The notes under the pieces were generated by a model. That model did no database searches, was not told the DNA's origin, and was given only the letters and a program-made list of their open reading frames with translations. A stretch of DNA of 64,000 nucleotides from Bacteroidales bacterium (GTDB taxonomy: Bacteria > Bacteroidota > Bacteroidia > Bacteroidales > F082): positions 62,001-126,000 of the forward strand of contig JAKIVD010000010.1 of NCBI GenBank assembly GCA_021647205.1, written 5' to 3'. Made by a program: the position numbers and the translations under genes. Every line of letters starts with the position of its first letter. The first letter of the stretch is position 1. This document shows positions 36,030 through 45,066 of the stretch, one piece after another.

Positions 36030-37487
36030 TTATCGCGGCCGCAAATAAAATTCGGAGGCATTACTGCCCCAGGTGTCAGGAATTACAGCATCATCCACAC
36101 TTGGTGGATCCCAGGTACGGGAATAAATGACAGTTTGCCAACGGTAGTTGCGCAGCTCTCCTTTCGCCGTGGAATGGATTAACTGAAAATCGTTGGTGGC
36201 AATTTCCTGTGTGTAAAAAACAAACCGGATGTCAGTCTGGTTGTCGAGCTTATAATAATGCCATATTTCAAACGGGAAAGCAGCCGGTTCGTGATGGCTT
36301 TCAGAAATAACATTGGGTTGTCCGTATTGCAAATATACCCGTCCCCTGTCGCTCATGTATCCTTCGCGAGAAACAGTTCTGAAATTTTTATTGGCCTGTT
36401 TTACACGCTGGTAGTAATCCTCCCAGGCTTCGTCGGGATGTAGTTTGTTGCGTTCGAGCCAAAAAATATAAAAGTACTTTTGAAGGGACTCCAGGTTTTC
36501 ATTTACGCTTTGCGTTTCGGCATAATACTTTTCGGCTTCGGTAGAAATGGGATATGTGAACTTGATGTACTGTAGCAAAGTATCGCGGTTTGTTATCTTA
36601 CTGACGAAAGTGTTTTCCGTTTTAGCCAGTAACATATTCGTTATGTTAAAAGATGCACCGGGGTTGCTGCGCTGAAAGAATATCTCTTTGGAGGCCATCA
36701 ATTCGTTGTCGCGGTTGCGGCTCTCAAGCACTAACAGATAGTTTCCGCCGGGCAACTGGCTGATGTCGATCGATTTCAACAAAACGTTGATAGGCTCTGC
36801 TGTAAGTTTTTTCCGATAAAAAAAGCGGTCGAGTTTTTTGTCGAGTTCATAAGGGCGGATGTAATAATTGAGTAAAAAACTTTCCCCGATGGTCCCAGGG
36901 TTTCCATATAATTCTGCATAAAATGACAAGCTCGTTACCGATTCGGGCAGGTAATTAAAAACGTAAGGGATAAGCCGGTAACCGTTTTTATCAAGAACAG
37001 TTGAGTCATCCGACTTTTCATAAGATTGAAGAAATTCAATGTCGGAAAAGCTCATGCTGTTATCGGGAAAACCGATGGTGAATTCCACCGTGTTTACCAG
37101 TGCAGCCACATTGTCGGCACGGTCTTTCAGGTTCAATTCCAGCTCGTAGTTTCCAGCTGGCAACGCATAACGTTGAATGTCCAGCAGGTTTTTCCTGCTG
37201 CGGCTTGTATCACTGACCTCCATCCCGGTGAGGACGTATTTGTCAAAATTAATGATGCTGTCATTCTTCCTGAAAATGATTTGAACATCAACAACACTGC
37301 TGTAATTCCCATTTTCCTGAAGGGTATATTTTACAGAATTGCCTTTGATTGTGAGGTAAGTTTCCACGTAAGGCATGTTGTCGGGCGTTTTGAAAATGGC
37401 ATACGACATATAAGCTTTGAGTGAATTTGCCTGTAGCAGATAGCCTGGCAAAACACTTAGAAGGATGAAAAAGAGCAACTTATTCAT
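36030..37487 (-). CDS. GWxTD-domain secreted protein
   Basis: The 485-residue protein has a signal peptide (cleavage near LLQANS) and ends with a GWxTD domain: VSREGYMSDRGRVYLQYGQPN, where the motif reads GYMSD, followed by PFEIWHYYKL and FVFYTQE. The preceding 300 residues are beta-rich. Members are found in Bacteroidota and Acidobacteria and have no established biochemical function. The gene stands alone. Confidence 0.85.
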   Translation of the reverse strand: MNKLLFFILLSVLPGYLLQANSLKAYMSYAIFKTPDNMPYVETYLTIKGNSVKYTLQENGNYSSVVDVQIIFRKNDSIINFDKYVLTGMEVSDTSRSRKNLLDIQRYALPAGNYELELNLKDRADNVAALVNTVEFTIGFPDNSMSFSDIEFLQSYEKSDDSTVLDKNGYRLIPYVFNYLPESVTSLSFYAELYGNPGTIGESFLLNYYIRPYELDKKLDRFFYRKKLTAEPINVLLKSIDISQLPGGNYLLVLESRNRDNELMASKEIFFQRSNPGASFNITNMLLAKTENTFVSKITNRDTLLQYIKFTYPISTEAEKYYAETQSVNENLESLQKYFYIFWLERNKLHPDEAWEDYYQRVKQANKNFRTVSREGYMSDRGRVYLQYGQPNVISESHHEPAAFPFEIWHYYKLDNQTDIRFVFYTQEIATNDFQLIHSTAKGELRNYRWQTVIYSRTWDPPSVDDAVIPDTWGSNASEFYLRPR

Positions 37488-37696
37488 TGTGCGGTTTTTA
37501 ATGGTTACGGTGTAGCAAATTTACATGAAATTATTGAGCTTGTCAAGGAATGTTAAAACGGTGGAACCTTAATTCGACAAAGAGTGTCTTTTAAGGGATG
37601 AAACGGGTGGGATACAGGTCAGAAACTTCCGGTTTTTGGTTATGGACACAAACTTTTTCAAGTTGAAAGCGTACGCTGTTAATAGAGAATTCTGCT

Positions 37697-38326
37697 TTAC
37701 TCGCGGGCATTTTTCTTTTCCACAAATTCCTTCAGGTTGATCAAGGATCTATAACATCTGTCAACGATGAACATATTAATTACCCAGTCAGGTAAATTCC
37801 CCCCCGGGTCAGTTGCGTAGAGGGAGATGACTTCGGTTTCCCCGTTTTCTTTTGGCCTGAGTTCCCAGGTTCCACCGGAATGGGGTATCCTGACAATGTC
37901 TTTTTTTTCAGGGATATAATCAGGCATTCCTTCTACCTTGATGGTAACAACCTGCCCGATGGTGTCAGCCTGAAGTTGGAAATGGATGATGTTGTCCCTG
38001 TTGCTGATTGGCCAGGGTGCGTCAATTTCGATGTAATAGTATTTCTCGTTGGGGTTGAACTGCCGGAGGATTTTTGTGGATTTGACATCCGACATCCATT
38101 GCGGATAAGCTTCCACATCTTCCAGGGTGGCCACCAATTGTGTCATGGATGCTTTCAGAAGGGCAATTATCCTGAACTCTTTCATTTTTCCTTCTGCTGT
38201 CTGGCGTGTAAAAACTTTGATGTTGTTCTTGTCTTTTTTCAATACCCAGCCGTCATCAGCAGGAACCAGGTTTTCCTCTGAAAAGAGAAAGAAAGTGCTC
38301 AGTAACAATACCAGTGCGGTTTTCAT
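37697..38326 (-). CDS. START-domain-like secreted protein
   Basis: The 209-residue protein has a signal peptide (MKTALVLLLSTFFLF) and a START/lipid-transfer fold: WVLKKDKNNIKVFTRQ, MTQLVATLEDVEAYPQWMSDVKSTKILRQF, the aromatic KYYYIEIDAPWPISNRDNIIHF strand and GGTWELRPKENGETEVI. Such proteins bind a hydrophobic ligand; the ligand is unknown. It is immediately downstream of a truncated DUF1697 gene on the same strand. Confidence 0.82.
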   Translation of the reverse strand: MKTALVLLLSTFFLFSEENLVPADDGWVLKKDKNNIKVFTRQTAEGKMKEFRIIALLKASMTQLVATLEDVEAYPQWMSDVKSTKILRQFNPNEKYYYIEIDAPWPISNRDNIIHFQLQADTIGQVVTIKVEGMPDYIPEKKDIVRIPHSGGTWELRPKENGETEVISLYATDPGGNLPDWVINMFIVDRCYRSLINLKEFVEKKNARE

Positions 38327-38359
38327 TTTGTCATGGGAATTATTTCCAACCTGTGTTCT

Positions 38360-38638
38360 TCAGTCCGACCATCCGGTTCCACGTTTAAATTCGTCGAAAG
38401 CCCGTACGATTACAGGGAGATCAAAAGCATAAGATCTCAATATTTCCTGTTCAACCTTAACAGCTATTTCTGTACAATCTTCTTTTCCGTCCCGGACAAA
38501 TATAACATTCCCGCTTTGAATGTAAGTTTTGATGTTGGTAAATCCCAAACTGACAAAAAGCCGCTTTAAGTCTGCCATTAGAACTTTCCTTTTTTCGCCG
38601 ACGTTTATTCCCCTTAGAACTGCAATATATCTTTTCAT
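38360..38638 (-). pseudogene. Truncated DUF1697 gene
   Basis: The 92-residue frame matches only the N-terminal half of DUF1697 (MKRYIAVLRGINVGEKRKVLMADLKRLFVSLGFTNIKTYIQSGNVIF), a family of about 175-180 residues. The frame ends at TGA after FKRGTGWSD, and only 33 nt remain before the next gene, so the second half is missing, not merely frameshifted. It is probably a remnant of a deletion. Confidence 0.7.
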
Positions 38639-38766
38639 TCCCCTTGTTTCATTTCTTTAGCAGATGAGCAAATTTGAAAAATACAAAATTATAAAGTCTG
38701 CTGACATTTTGCCGGATTATTGCAATTTGCCTGTAATCGTGACAGAAAGAAGTGACAAAAATTTGA

Positions 38767-38810
38767 GAAAAAAAGCCCGCCCTGGTCTCAATTGTTGGAT
38801 ACAGGCAGGC
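38767..38810 (-). terminator. Intrinsic terminator after tRNA-Ser(CGA)
   Basis: On the minus strand GCCTGCC(TG) pairs with (CA)GGGCGGGC, with one G-U pair and one bulged G, and is followed by a T-run (the A-run at 38767-38774). It directly follows the tRNA 3' end. Confidence 0.65.
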
Positions 38811-38815
38811 TGGGG

Positions 38816-38902
38816 CGGAGAGTAAGGGATTCGAACCCTTGGTACCCGCGAAGGTACAACGGTTTTCGAGACCGCCCCGTTCGACCACTCCGGCAACTCT
38901 CC
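38816..38902 (-). tRNA. tRNA-Ser (anticodon CGA)
   Basis: A class II tRNA: acceptor stem GGAGAGT/ACTCTCC, discriminator G, no encoded CCA. The anticodon stem GCGGT/ACCGT encloses CTCGAAA, giving CGA. The long variable arm (TACCTTCGCGGGTA) is present. It reads UCG serine codons. About 100 nt downstream of the second tRNA-Ser. Confidence 0.95.
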
Positions 38903-38950
38903 GGGGCAAAAATACAAAGGTTTTGATTTGAATGAATAGGTTAAGGAAAT

Positions 38951-38996
38951 AAAAAAAAGCCCGCCGTCGTCTCCCTGGTGGGCAACTTTGGCGGGC
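38951..38996 (-). terminator. Intrinsic terminator after tRNA-Ser(TGA)
   Basis: GCCCGCC (38959-38965) and GGCGGGC (38990-38996) form a 7-bp stem; on the minus strand an eight-T run follows. It separates the two tRNA-Ser genes. Confidence 0.75.
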
Positions 38997-39001
38997 GGAG
39001 G

Positions 39002-39088
39002 CGGAGAGTAAGGGATTCGAACCCCTGGACCCCGTGAAGGATCAATGGTTTTCAAGACCACCGCATTCGACCACTCTGCCAACTCTCC
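39002..39088 (-). tRNA. tRNA-Ser (anticodon TGA)
   Basis: Acceptor stem GGAGAGT/ACTCTCC, identical to the neighbouring tRNA-Ser; discriminator G and no encoded CCA. The anticodon loop CTTGAAA gives TGA. The variable arm GATCCTTCACGGGGTC is class II. It reads UCA/UCG codons. Confidence 0.95.
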
Positions 39089-39222
39089 GGGGGCAAAAGT
39101 ACATTTTTTTGGTTTTGTTCATCAAGCTGGAAAATATTTTTTCAATCTGTCGAAAACAGGCTTGAATAGTGCCCTTTCATAAAATACGCTATCTTTGGTT
39201 TTCATAATCGACAGCTGTTAAC

Positions 39223-41628
39223 ATGAAGTATTTTATCCTGTTTATTCTTCTTTTTCCAACAACATTTTCTTTCTCTCAAAATATAAATAAGGGCTTTCCG
39301 GAACCGGATAAAGGCTGTCTTTCATGCCATCAGGGCATCGAACCTATTCGCCAGCACCAGTCGGAAATGATGCAGGCCATCTACAAGAAGGGGGCAAAAG
39401 CAAACGATCCCAACGGTTGTGTTGTTTGCCATGGTGGTAATCCCAATGCAAAAACAGCCGCAGAAGCACATCGGGGAACCAACGATTATTTGCTAAGCCA
39501 CGATGGCCCCTCTACATTTTATCCCGATCCCGGAAGCTCGTGGATTAATGAGAACACCTGTGGGCAATGCCACCCCGAGCAAATCAGTGCACAAATGAAT
39601 TCCTTGATGATGACGGAGCAAGGTAAAATTCAAGGCACACTTTGGGGCTTTGGCGGTATGGAAGGCTATAAGCACAATATCGGGAATTACGAAACCGCTA
39701 ATCCTGACCCGCACGACAGGCTGGGGACAGCAGCTTACAAAGCCTACATGACTGAGCTCCAAACACTCAATCCGCTTGTTTATCCTGATAAAATGAGGAG
39801 CCTTCCCCCTGCACCCACGGCGGACGAAGTCGAAGAAAACCCACAACTGGCAGCGTACACTTATCTCCGTCAGGAATGCCAGCGTTGCCACACTGGTTCC
39901 AAAGGCCGACAGAAGCGGGGCGATTTTCGGGGAATTGGTTGTTCGTCATGCCATATCCCTTATTCAAATAATGGCTTATACGAAGGGAATGATCCCACCA
40001 TCAGCAAAACCAAAGCCGGCCATTTATTGGTGCACAGTATTCAGGCGGGAAGGGATGCGAAAGTAACTGTGGGACAGGCAACTTATTCCGGTGTTCCCGT
40101 TGAAACCTGCACCACCTGTCACAACCGGGGGAAACGCATCGGTGTTTCTTACCAGGGATTGATGGAGACGGAATACACACCAACTTACAATCACCGGGGG
40201 GAAGGTCAACCCAAATTGCACACCAAACATTACCTTCATTTGCAAGAGGATGTCCACTACCAAAAAGGGATGTTGTGCCAGGATTGCCATACTTCCAACG
40301 ATTTGCATGGTGATGGGTTTTTATCAGGTTCAACTTTGGCACCTGTCGAAATTGAATGTCAGGATTGTCATGGAACAACTAAAAAATTCCCCTGGGAATT
40401 GCCCCTGGGATACAGTGATGAATTCGACACAAAACCGGCTGATGGAAATGCCCGTGGTGTTGCAAGCCGGCTTCCTGAATACCTCGAGAAAGGAACGGTT
40501 TACAATCGCCGTGATGGTTTTTTGATTACAGCCCGCGGCAATCCTTATCCAAATGTTGTGCGTACCGGCGACAGTGCCCTCGTCCATTTGGCCAGCGGAA
40601 AAGACATTGTATTGCATCCATTAAAAAAATTGACCGATGAGAAGAAATTGTCCCTGAATGGCCGCGTTGCCATGGATCAGGTGGGCAGCCACATGGAGCG
40701 GATGGAGTGTTACGCCTGCCATGCCACCTGGGCGCCGCAATGCTATGGTTGTCATGTAAAAGTGGATTACAGCAGGGGCTTGCAGCATGTGGACTGGCTG
40801 GCTGCTGCTTCCGACCACGATGAGAGTGGGTTGACCGGAGGTGCACGTGGTGATTTGCAAAAATACCTGGTGGATGGCGAAGTTACCGAAACCCGAAGTT
40901 ATCTCCGCTGGGAAGACCCGCCCCTTTCACAGAATGGAGAAGGCCGCATCTCTCCCACTATTCCGGGTTGCCAAACTACCATTACTGTAATTGGGAAAGA
41001 TGGGAATGCCCTGATTGAAAATCATATTTTTAGAATTCCCAATGCAGAAGGTGGCGGTGAAGAGGGGCAGCTGGGTATTGATATGTCACCGGTTCAACCG
41101 CACACCATTCAAAAAGAAGCCCGGACTTGCGAGAGTTGCCATGCTTCAGCAAAAGCACTGGGATATGGCATTAATGGCGGGAAATATTTCGGCGACCCGC
41201 GAACAGACCTGATTATTGATTTGATGACCGCCGACGGTGAAATAATCCCGCAGGAAGTAACGGTTCAAAAACCGGGCATTAAAAATCTTGAAATGGACTG
41301 GTCGCGTTATGTTTCCGAGGAAGGGGAACAATTGCAAACGGTCGGCCATCATTTTAAATTGTCAGGTCCGCTGGATGCAGAGACCCGTGCAAAACTCGAC
41401 CGGCGGGGTGTCTGTCTTTCGTGTCATCAAAGTATTCCTGACAAAGACCTCGCTGTTTCTCTCATGTCGCATACGGCAAAATATGCCGGAGTTTACATTG
41501 ACAACGAAACACATCAGGGGATACTTCATAAATTGGTTTTGTTTGGTGCCTGGGGACAGGTGCTGCTGGGTTTTGTTTTGGGGATAGTTGTTTTGTTGTT
41601 GATTTGGAAGTTTGTTATGAAGAGATAG
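39223..41628 (+). CDS. Membrane-anchored multihaem cytochrome c (12 CxxCH motifs)
   Basis: The 801-residue protein has a signal peptide (FILLFPTTFSFSQ) and a single C-terminal membrane helix (residues about 773-797), so its body faces the periplasm. Twelve CxxCH haem-binding motifs are visible in order: CLSCH, CVVCH, CGQCH, CQRCH, CSSCH, CTTCH, CQDCH, CQDCH, CYACH, CYGCH, CESCH and CLSCH. Two of them (9 and 10) lie only ten residues apart. It would carry electrons in a respiratory or redox chain. No quinol oxidase, reductase or haem-lyase gene is adjacent, so the electron donor and acceptor are unknown. I do not recognise a named subfamily. Confidence 0.93.
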   Translation: MKYFILFILLFPTTFSFSQNINKGFPEPDKGCLSCHQGIEPIRQHQSEMMQAIYKKGAKANDPNGCVVCHGGNPNAKTAAEAHRGTNDYLLSHDGPSTFYPDPGSSWINENTCGQCHPEQISAQMNSLMMTEQGKIQGTLWGFGGMEGYKHNIGNYETANPDPHDRLGTAAYKAYMTELQTLNPLVYPDKMRSLPPAPTADEVEENPQLAAYTYLRQECQRCHTGSKGRQKRGDFRGIGCSSCHIPYSNNGLYEGNDPTISKTKAGHLLVHSIQAGRDAKVTVGQATYSGVPVETCTTCHNRGKRIGVSYQGLMETEYTPTYNHRGEGQPKLHTKHYLHLQEDVHYQKGMLCQDCHTSNDLHGDGFLSGSTLAPVEIECQDCHGTTKKFPWELPLGYSDEFDTKPADGNARGVASRLPEYLEKGTVYNRRDGFLITARGNPYPNVVRTGDSALVHLASGKDIVLHPLKKLTDEKKLSLNGRVAMDQVGSHMERMECYACHATWAPQCYGCHVKVDYSRGLQHVDWLAAASDHDESGLTGGARGDLQKYLVDGEVTETRSYLRWEDPPLSQNGEGRISPTIPGCQTTITVIGKDGNALIENHIFRIPNAEGGGEEGQLGIDMSPVQPHTIQKEARTCESCHASAKALGYGINGGKYFGDPRTDLIIDLMTADGEIIPQEVTVQKPGIKNLEMDWSRYVSEEGEQLQTVGHHFKLSGPLDAETRAKLDRRGVCLSCHQSIPDKDLAVSLMSHTAKYAGVYIDNETHQGILHKLVLFGAWGQVLLGFVLGIVVLLLIWKFVMKR

Positions 41629-41740
41629 GAATTTGATAATTTGATAATTTGAAAATGAGGGAATTTGGAAATTTGAAAATGTGGGAATTTGGAAATTTGA
41701 AAATGAGGGAATTTGGAAATTTGAAAATGAAGGATTTGAT
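41629..41740. repeat. Tandem repeat of a 24-bp unit
   Basis: After the cytochrome stop there are about four copies of GAATTTGGAAATTTGAAAATGAGG with small variations, preceded by TTTGATAATTTGATAA words. The same unit type occurs at 1061-1120. The copies are directly adjacent with no unique spacers, which argues against CRISPR. Confidence 0.85.
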
Positions 41741-41749
41741 AAATGAAGA

Positions 41750-43096
41750 TTAAAAAGGGATAAGATTTTTATTGTTGTTTTTTCGTAAAAAAGAATTGAT
41801 AATCTGCCGCACTTCCCGGTTGTCTTTTTGCGGGCGGATGCACTCGTGAAAACCATTTAATTCATCTGTTTGGCCATTCAGTCCCACAAAACCAAAACCG
41901 ATGTATTTTCCATTTTCCACCTTTACAATGGCTTTCTCGTCTTCACTCCTGCCCTGTTCCACCACAAAGAAATTCTGTTTGCCAAAGTGATAGTTTTCTA
42001 ATGCATCTCCTACTTTTCGGTTGTAAGATTCTGGCTCCTCCTTACCAATACAGGCACCTTCGCATTGGTGAATCTGGAACTGAAAACAGGAGCCTTTTGT
42101 GTCGTATAAACCACAAAGCTTCTGGCACAGGCCAAATTCTTCTGTCAGCCGTGTCAGATGTTCTTTTCCTTCGTGTGAAGAACCATAGGTGTAAACAGGG
42201 TTTAATTCATCAAGAATCCGAATGACCTTCAGGTTGGTGTAACCGTTCTCATCCGTAAAAGGATACAAACCATAATTGAAGTAGGTCCGGCGTTGTGCCC
42301 GGTTGTAAAGGGGTTGGTGTTTTTTGATTTCGGCCGATTCGAGCAGGAGTGCCACCAACTCGTTCCCTGTCAATTGAAAATCAACTTCGGCCATCTCGTT
42401 TTTCATCCTGACAGCCTTTTTGTGCAGGTTGTTGTTCAGGTGCGAGAGCACCCGGTCGTGGATATTGATGGACTTTCCAACATAAATCAATTCACCCGAT
42501 TTGTTATAGAAATAATAAACCCCGGCCGCTTTGGGCAGCCCTTCTACAAGCGATTTATTATAACCATTGAGCTTCCCTTTTTTATCCGTTTCAAGCTGGT
42601 CTCTGTCAATAGAAAGCAGCATTTCAAAAAGCTTTACCGTGGCCAGGGCATCACCCTCCGCTCGGTGTCGCGAGTGGTCTTCAATACCCAGCGACTGGCA
42701 AAGCTTTCCCAAACTGTAGGATGGTTTTCCGGGAATGAGTTTTCGGCTGAGTTTCACTGTGTCGATGGTCTTTCGTTGGAAATCGAAGCCCAGGCTTTTG
42801 AATTCATTTCTGATAAATCCATAATCGAAACGCACGTTGTGGCCAACAACAATTTTGTTATCAGTCAACTCGACAATTCTTTTCGCCACTTCATAAAATT
42901 TAGGCGCATGCTCCACCATTTGGTTGTTGATGCCCGTCATTTGAATAATGCGGTAGGGAATCTTTTTTTCGGGATTGAGCAAAGTAGAAAAACGATCAAC
43001 TACTTTCTTCCCATCGTGAATAAAAATGGCAATCTCAGTAATCTTCTCCGCAGAAGGGCTGAGGCCGGTTGTTTCGATATCGAGGATGGCGTACAT
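41750..43096 (-). CDS. DnaQ-type 3'-5' exonuclease fused to a GIY-YIG (UvrC/Cho-like) domain
   Basis: The 448-residue protein combines two nuclease domains. Residues 1-170 are a DEDDh exonuclease of the epsilon/PolC type: DIETTGL (Asp6, Glu8), GHNVRFDYGFIRNEF, and HRAEGDALATVKL with the His and last Asp. Residues about 205-290 are a GIY-YIG domain: GVYYFYNKSGELIYVGKSINIHDRVLSH. The rest (ALLLESAEIKKHQPLYNRAQRR, then CEGACIGKEEPESYN) matches the UvrC N-terminal half. Such fusions are known from bacteria as Cho-like repair nucleases. It heads a cluster of repair and mutagenesis genes. Confidence 0.93.
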   Translation of the reverse strand: MYAILDIETTGLSPSAEKITEIAIFIHDGKKVVDRFSTLLNPEKKIPYRIIQMTGINNQMVEHAPKFYEVAKRIVELTDNKIVVGHNVRFDYGFIRNEFKSLGFDFQRKTIDTVKLSRKLIPGKPSYSLGKLCQSLGIEDHSRHRAEGDALATVKLFEMLLSIDRDQLETDKKGKLNGYNKSLVEGLPKAAGVYYFYNKSGELIYVGKSINIHDRVLSHLNNNLHKKAVRMKNEMAEVDFQLTGNELVALLLESAEIKKHQPLYNRAQRRTYFNYGLYPFTDENGYTNLKVIRILDELNPVYTYGSSHEGKEHLTRLTEEFGLCQKLCGLYDTKGSCFQFQIHQCEGACIGKEEPESYNRKVGDALENYHFGKQNFFVVEQGRSEDEKAIVKVENGKYIGFGFVGLNGQTDELNGFHECIRPQKDNREVRQIINSFLRKNNNKNLIPF

Positions 43097-43143
43097 TAAA
43101 GCTGCAGATAAATATTTTTGTTGATTGACTTTTACTAATTGTG

Positions 43144-44130
43144 CTACTTTTTGCTGTTTAACTTCTTTACGGTTTTACCCAGCTGCTCAATGAAATGCTT
43201 CTCAACCTCCGAAATTTCGTTGATTACAAGCGATTTATATTTATCATATTCCGAATGTGCTTTCTTTAAAGCTTGCTGATGACTAATTCCTCCGGCATGA
43301 TTTAAAATATCTTTTTTTGTCATTTTCAGGAAATCGTCAAGTTGTTCAATCCAATCTTTCATGTACATTGGTGTTTGACTGATAGCTTGTATCTCTGCGA
43401 TTTCAAGAAACGCTGTTACAATCCGGTTCAAAATATCCAATTCCTGTTCCAAAAGATAGTTTTTTGCAATTTCAGTTTCTTGCTTTGTTGGATTCGTTCC
43501 TTTGAAACTCCGAAGACCAAGAAAAGGCTTTGCTGAATCCACTCTTTGATAAATTACCTCGGCAGCAGTTTGCCCATGTGCTGCCCAATGCATTTTATTT
43601 TGTACGGTTTTAAAGAATATAAGAGACATTTCTCTTGATGGGTCATAATCAATACTTGTTGCATAAATATCTAATACTTTTCTCCAGAAAACCTTCTCGG
43701 ATGAACGGATATCCCTGATTCGCGCCAATAACTCATTAAAATAATTGCCTCCGCCAAGTTGCTTCAATAAATCATCATTCATAGTAAACCCCTTCACAAT
43801 ATACTCTTTGAGACGTGAAGTAGCCCATTGTCGGAACTTGGTACCCTGGTGGCTTTTTACCCGATAACCAACAGATATAATGACATCTAAATTGTAAAAC
43901 TTTACCGGACGATCAGAACCACTAATGTGCAAAATTTGCACATTGCTTTTTTCGGTTAACTCACCTTCTCTAAAGACATTATTAATGTGCTTGGTTATTA
44001 CGGAACGTTCTTTTTGAAACAATTCAGACATCTGTACTTGCGAAAGCCAAACGGTTTCCTCTTCTAGGCGAACTTCTATTTTTGTTTGTCCGTCTTTGGT
44101 TTGGTAAAGTAGTATTTCGGATTTGTTCAT
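43144..44130 (-). CDS. RhuM-family protein
   Basis: The 328-residue protein is typical of the RhuM/DNA-binding 'virulence protein' family: ILLYQTKDGQTKIEVRLEEETVWLSQVQMSELFQ at the N-terminus, ITKHINNVFREGEL, the SVGYRVKSHQGTKFRQWATSRLKEYIVKGF block, and a helical C-terminal half. Members are often found in pathogenicity and defence islands, and the function is unknown. It lies between two DNA-repair genes on the same strand and is probably an accessory insertion. Confidence 0.9.
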   Translation of the reverse strand: MNKSEILLYQTKDGQTKIEVRLEEETVWLSQVQMSELFQKERSVITKHINNVFREGELTEKSNVQILHISGSDRPVKFYNLDVIISVGYRVKSHQGTKFRQWATSRLKEYIVKGFTMNDDLLKQLGGGNYFNELLARIRDIRSSEKVFWRKVLDIYATSIDYDPSREMSLIFFKTVQNKMHWAAHGQTAAEVIYQRVDSAKPFLGLRSFKGTNPTKQETEIAKNYLLEQELDILNRIVTAFLEIAEIQAISQTPMYMKDWIEQLDDFLKMTKKDILNHAGGISHQQALKKAHSEYDKYKSLVINEISEVEKHFIEQLGKTVKKLNSKK

Positions 44131-44195
44131 TTCACATTTCCCTCCATCATTTTACTTATTCTCAAACTGCATCTTAGATTTTCTTATTGCCCCCC

Positions 44196-44996
44196 CTACA
44201 AATCCAACTTCATCTGTATGGCTTTTACCTGCTCTTTCAGGCTTTTTACTTCGGCGGCCAACTGGTCTTTTTCCCTGTTGGGTTCGGGCACATCGGAACT
44301 GATGTAATTGACAAATTTCCAGACTTCCACCACCTCTCCCACAGGCAATTCAAAAGGCAGGTAGAGCGGGTTTAAAGAATGTAGTTTGAGTTTTCCCTCT
44401 TCTTTTATCCGGCTTTCAACTACCTTAAAAACAACACCGTCTTCCTTGGTAACAATGATGTAGGCATGTTGGTTGCGGATGTAGTTCCAGTCCTGCACAA
44501 ACTCGCCGGTAACATAAGAAGCGTCCGGAATGGGCAGCATCGAATCGCCGGTAATCTGGAAAGTACGGTACTTTTTCTGCTTCGACAAAAAGGGCAGCTT
44601 AAAAGTCGGCAGGATTTTAATGTAGTCCGGATCGGCATAACCGGCAGCATAACCGGCACTGGCTTTCACATTCACCAGTTCGATGTTTTCCTCGTTATCC
44701 GGGTCGACAGTGGTGGCGAGCACCCTGAGGTTGCTTCCTTTGATAAAGGTGTCGAAACCTTTTTCCAATTGCGTAAGCTGGCTCTCTGATAAAGCGGACA
44801 AATCCACTTTAATGAGGGTGTCGACGGCTACGCCAAAATAGTCCGAAAACTGGATCAGCGCATTGAGGTTGGGCGTGCCCACCCCGTTTTCGTAGCCGCT
44901 CAATGTGGGCCGTTTCATTTCCAATGCCTGCGCCACATCATCCTGGGTGCGGCCGCGGCGTTTTCTTAATAATTTGATGTTTTCTTTGAAGTACAT
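44196..44996 (-). CDS. XRE-family HTH / S24 self-cleaving repressor (LexA/CI-like)
   Basis: The 266-residue protein has an N-terminal Cro/C1-type helix-turn-helix (MYFKENIKLLRKRRGRTQDDVAQALEMKRPTLSGYENG), a linker, and a C-terminal S24 peptidase domain. The likely cleavage site is Ala-Gly in KASAGYAAGY (112-120). The catalytic Ser is Ser152 in TGDSMLPI; the Lys is probably Lys191 in GVVFKVVE. A coiled coil (about 238-266) ends the chain. The design matches repressors inactivated by RecA-stimulated self-cleavage. It is divergent from the dinB-dnaE2 pair, with palindromes between them, so it probably controls them and itself. Confidence 0.92.
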   Translation of the reverse strand: MYFKENIKLLRKRRGRTQDDVAQALEMKRPTLSGYENGVGTPNLNALIQFSDYFGVAVDTLIKVDLSALSESQLTQLEKGFDTFIKGSNLRVLATTVDPDNEENIELVNVKASAGYAAGYADPDYIKILPTFKLPFLSKQKKYRTFQITGDSMLPIPDASYVTGEFVQDWNYIRNQHAYIIVTKEDGVVFKVVESRIKEEGKLKLHSLNPLYLPFELPVGEVVEVWKFVNYISSDVPEPNREKDQLAAEVKSLKEQVKAIQMKLDL

Positions 44997-45017
44997 GGTT
45001 TAAAATGCTTATATTGC

Positions 45018-45044
45018 AATCATAAAAATGATTAAATTCTAATC
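45018..45044. promoter_or_regulatory. Overlapping palindromes, candidate repressor operator
   Basis: Two overlapping perfect palindromes lie here: AATCAT-AAAA-ATGATT (45018-45033) and GATTA-AATTC-TAATC (45030-45044). They sit just upstream of the S24 repressor gene and would fit autoregulation, but binding is inferred from position only. Confidence 0.5.
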
Positions 45045-45066
45045 AAAAGTAATACAAATTTTAATA

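Noticed and set aside
38649-39082. Two overlapping open frames across the tRNA-Ser genes
   Set aside because: They are translations of tRNA genes and their terminators.
41629-41740. Possible CRISPR array
   Set aside because: The copies are directly adjacent tandem repeats of 24 bp with no unique spacers, and there are no cas genes.
41362-41856. Minus-strand frame of 164 codons with repeated FSNFQIPSFSNFQI
   Set aside because: The repetitive peptide is just the translation of the 24-bp DNA repeat, and the rest is antisense to the cytochrome gene.
44196-44996. Canonical LexA
   Set aside because: The DNA-binding part is an XRE/Cro-type helix-turn-helix and not the winged helix of LexA; only the S24 domain is shared.
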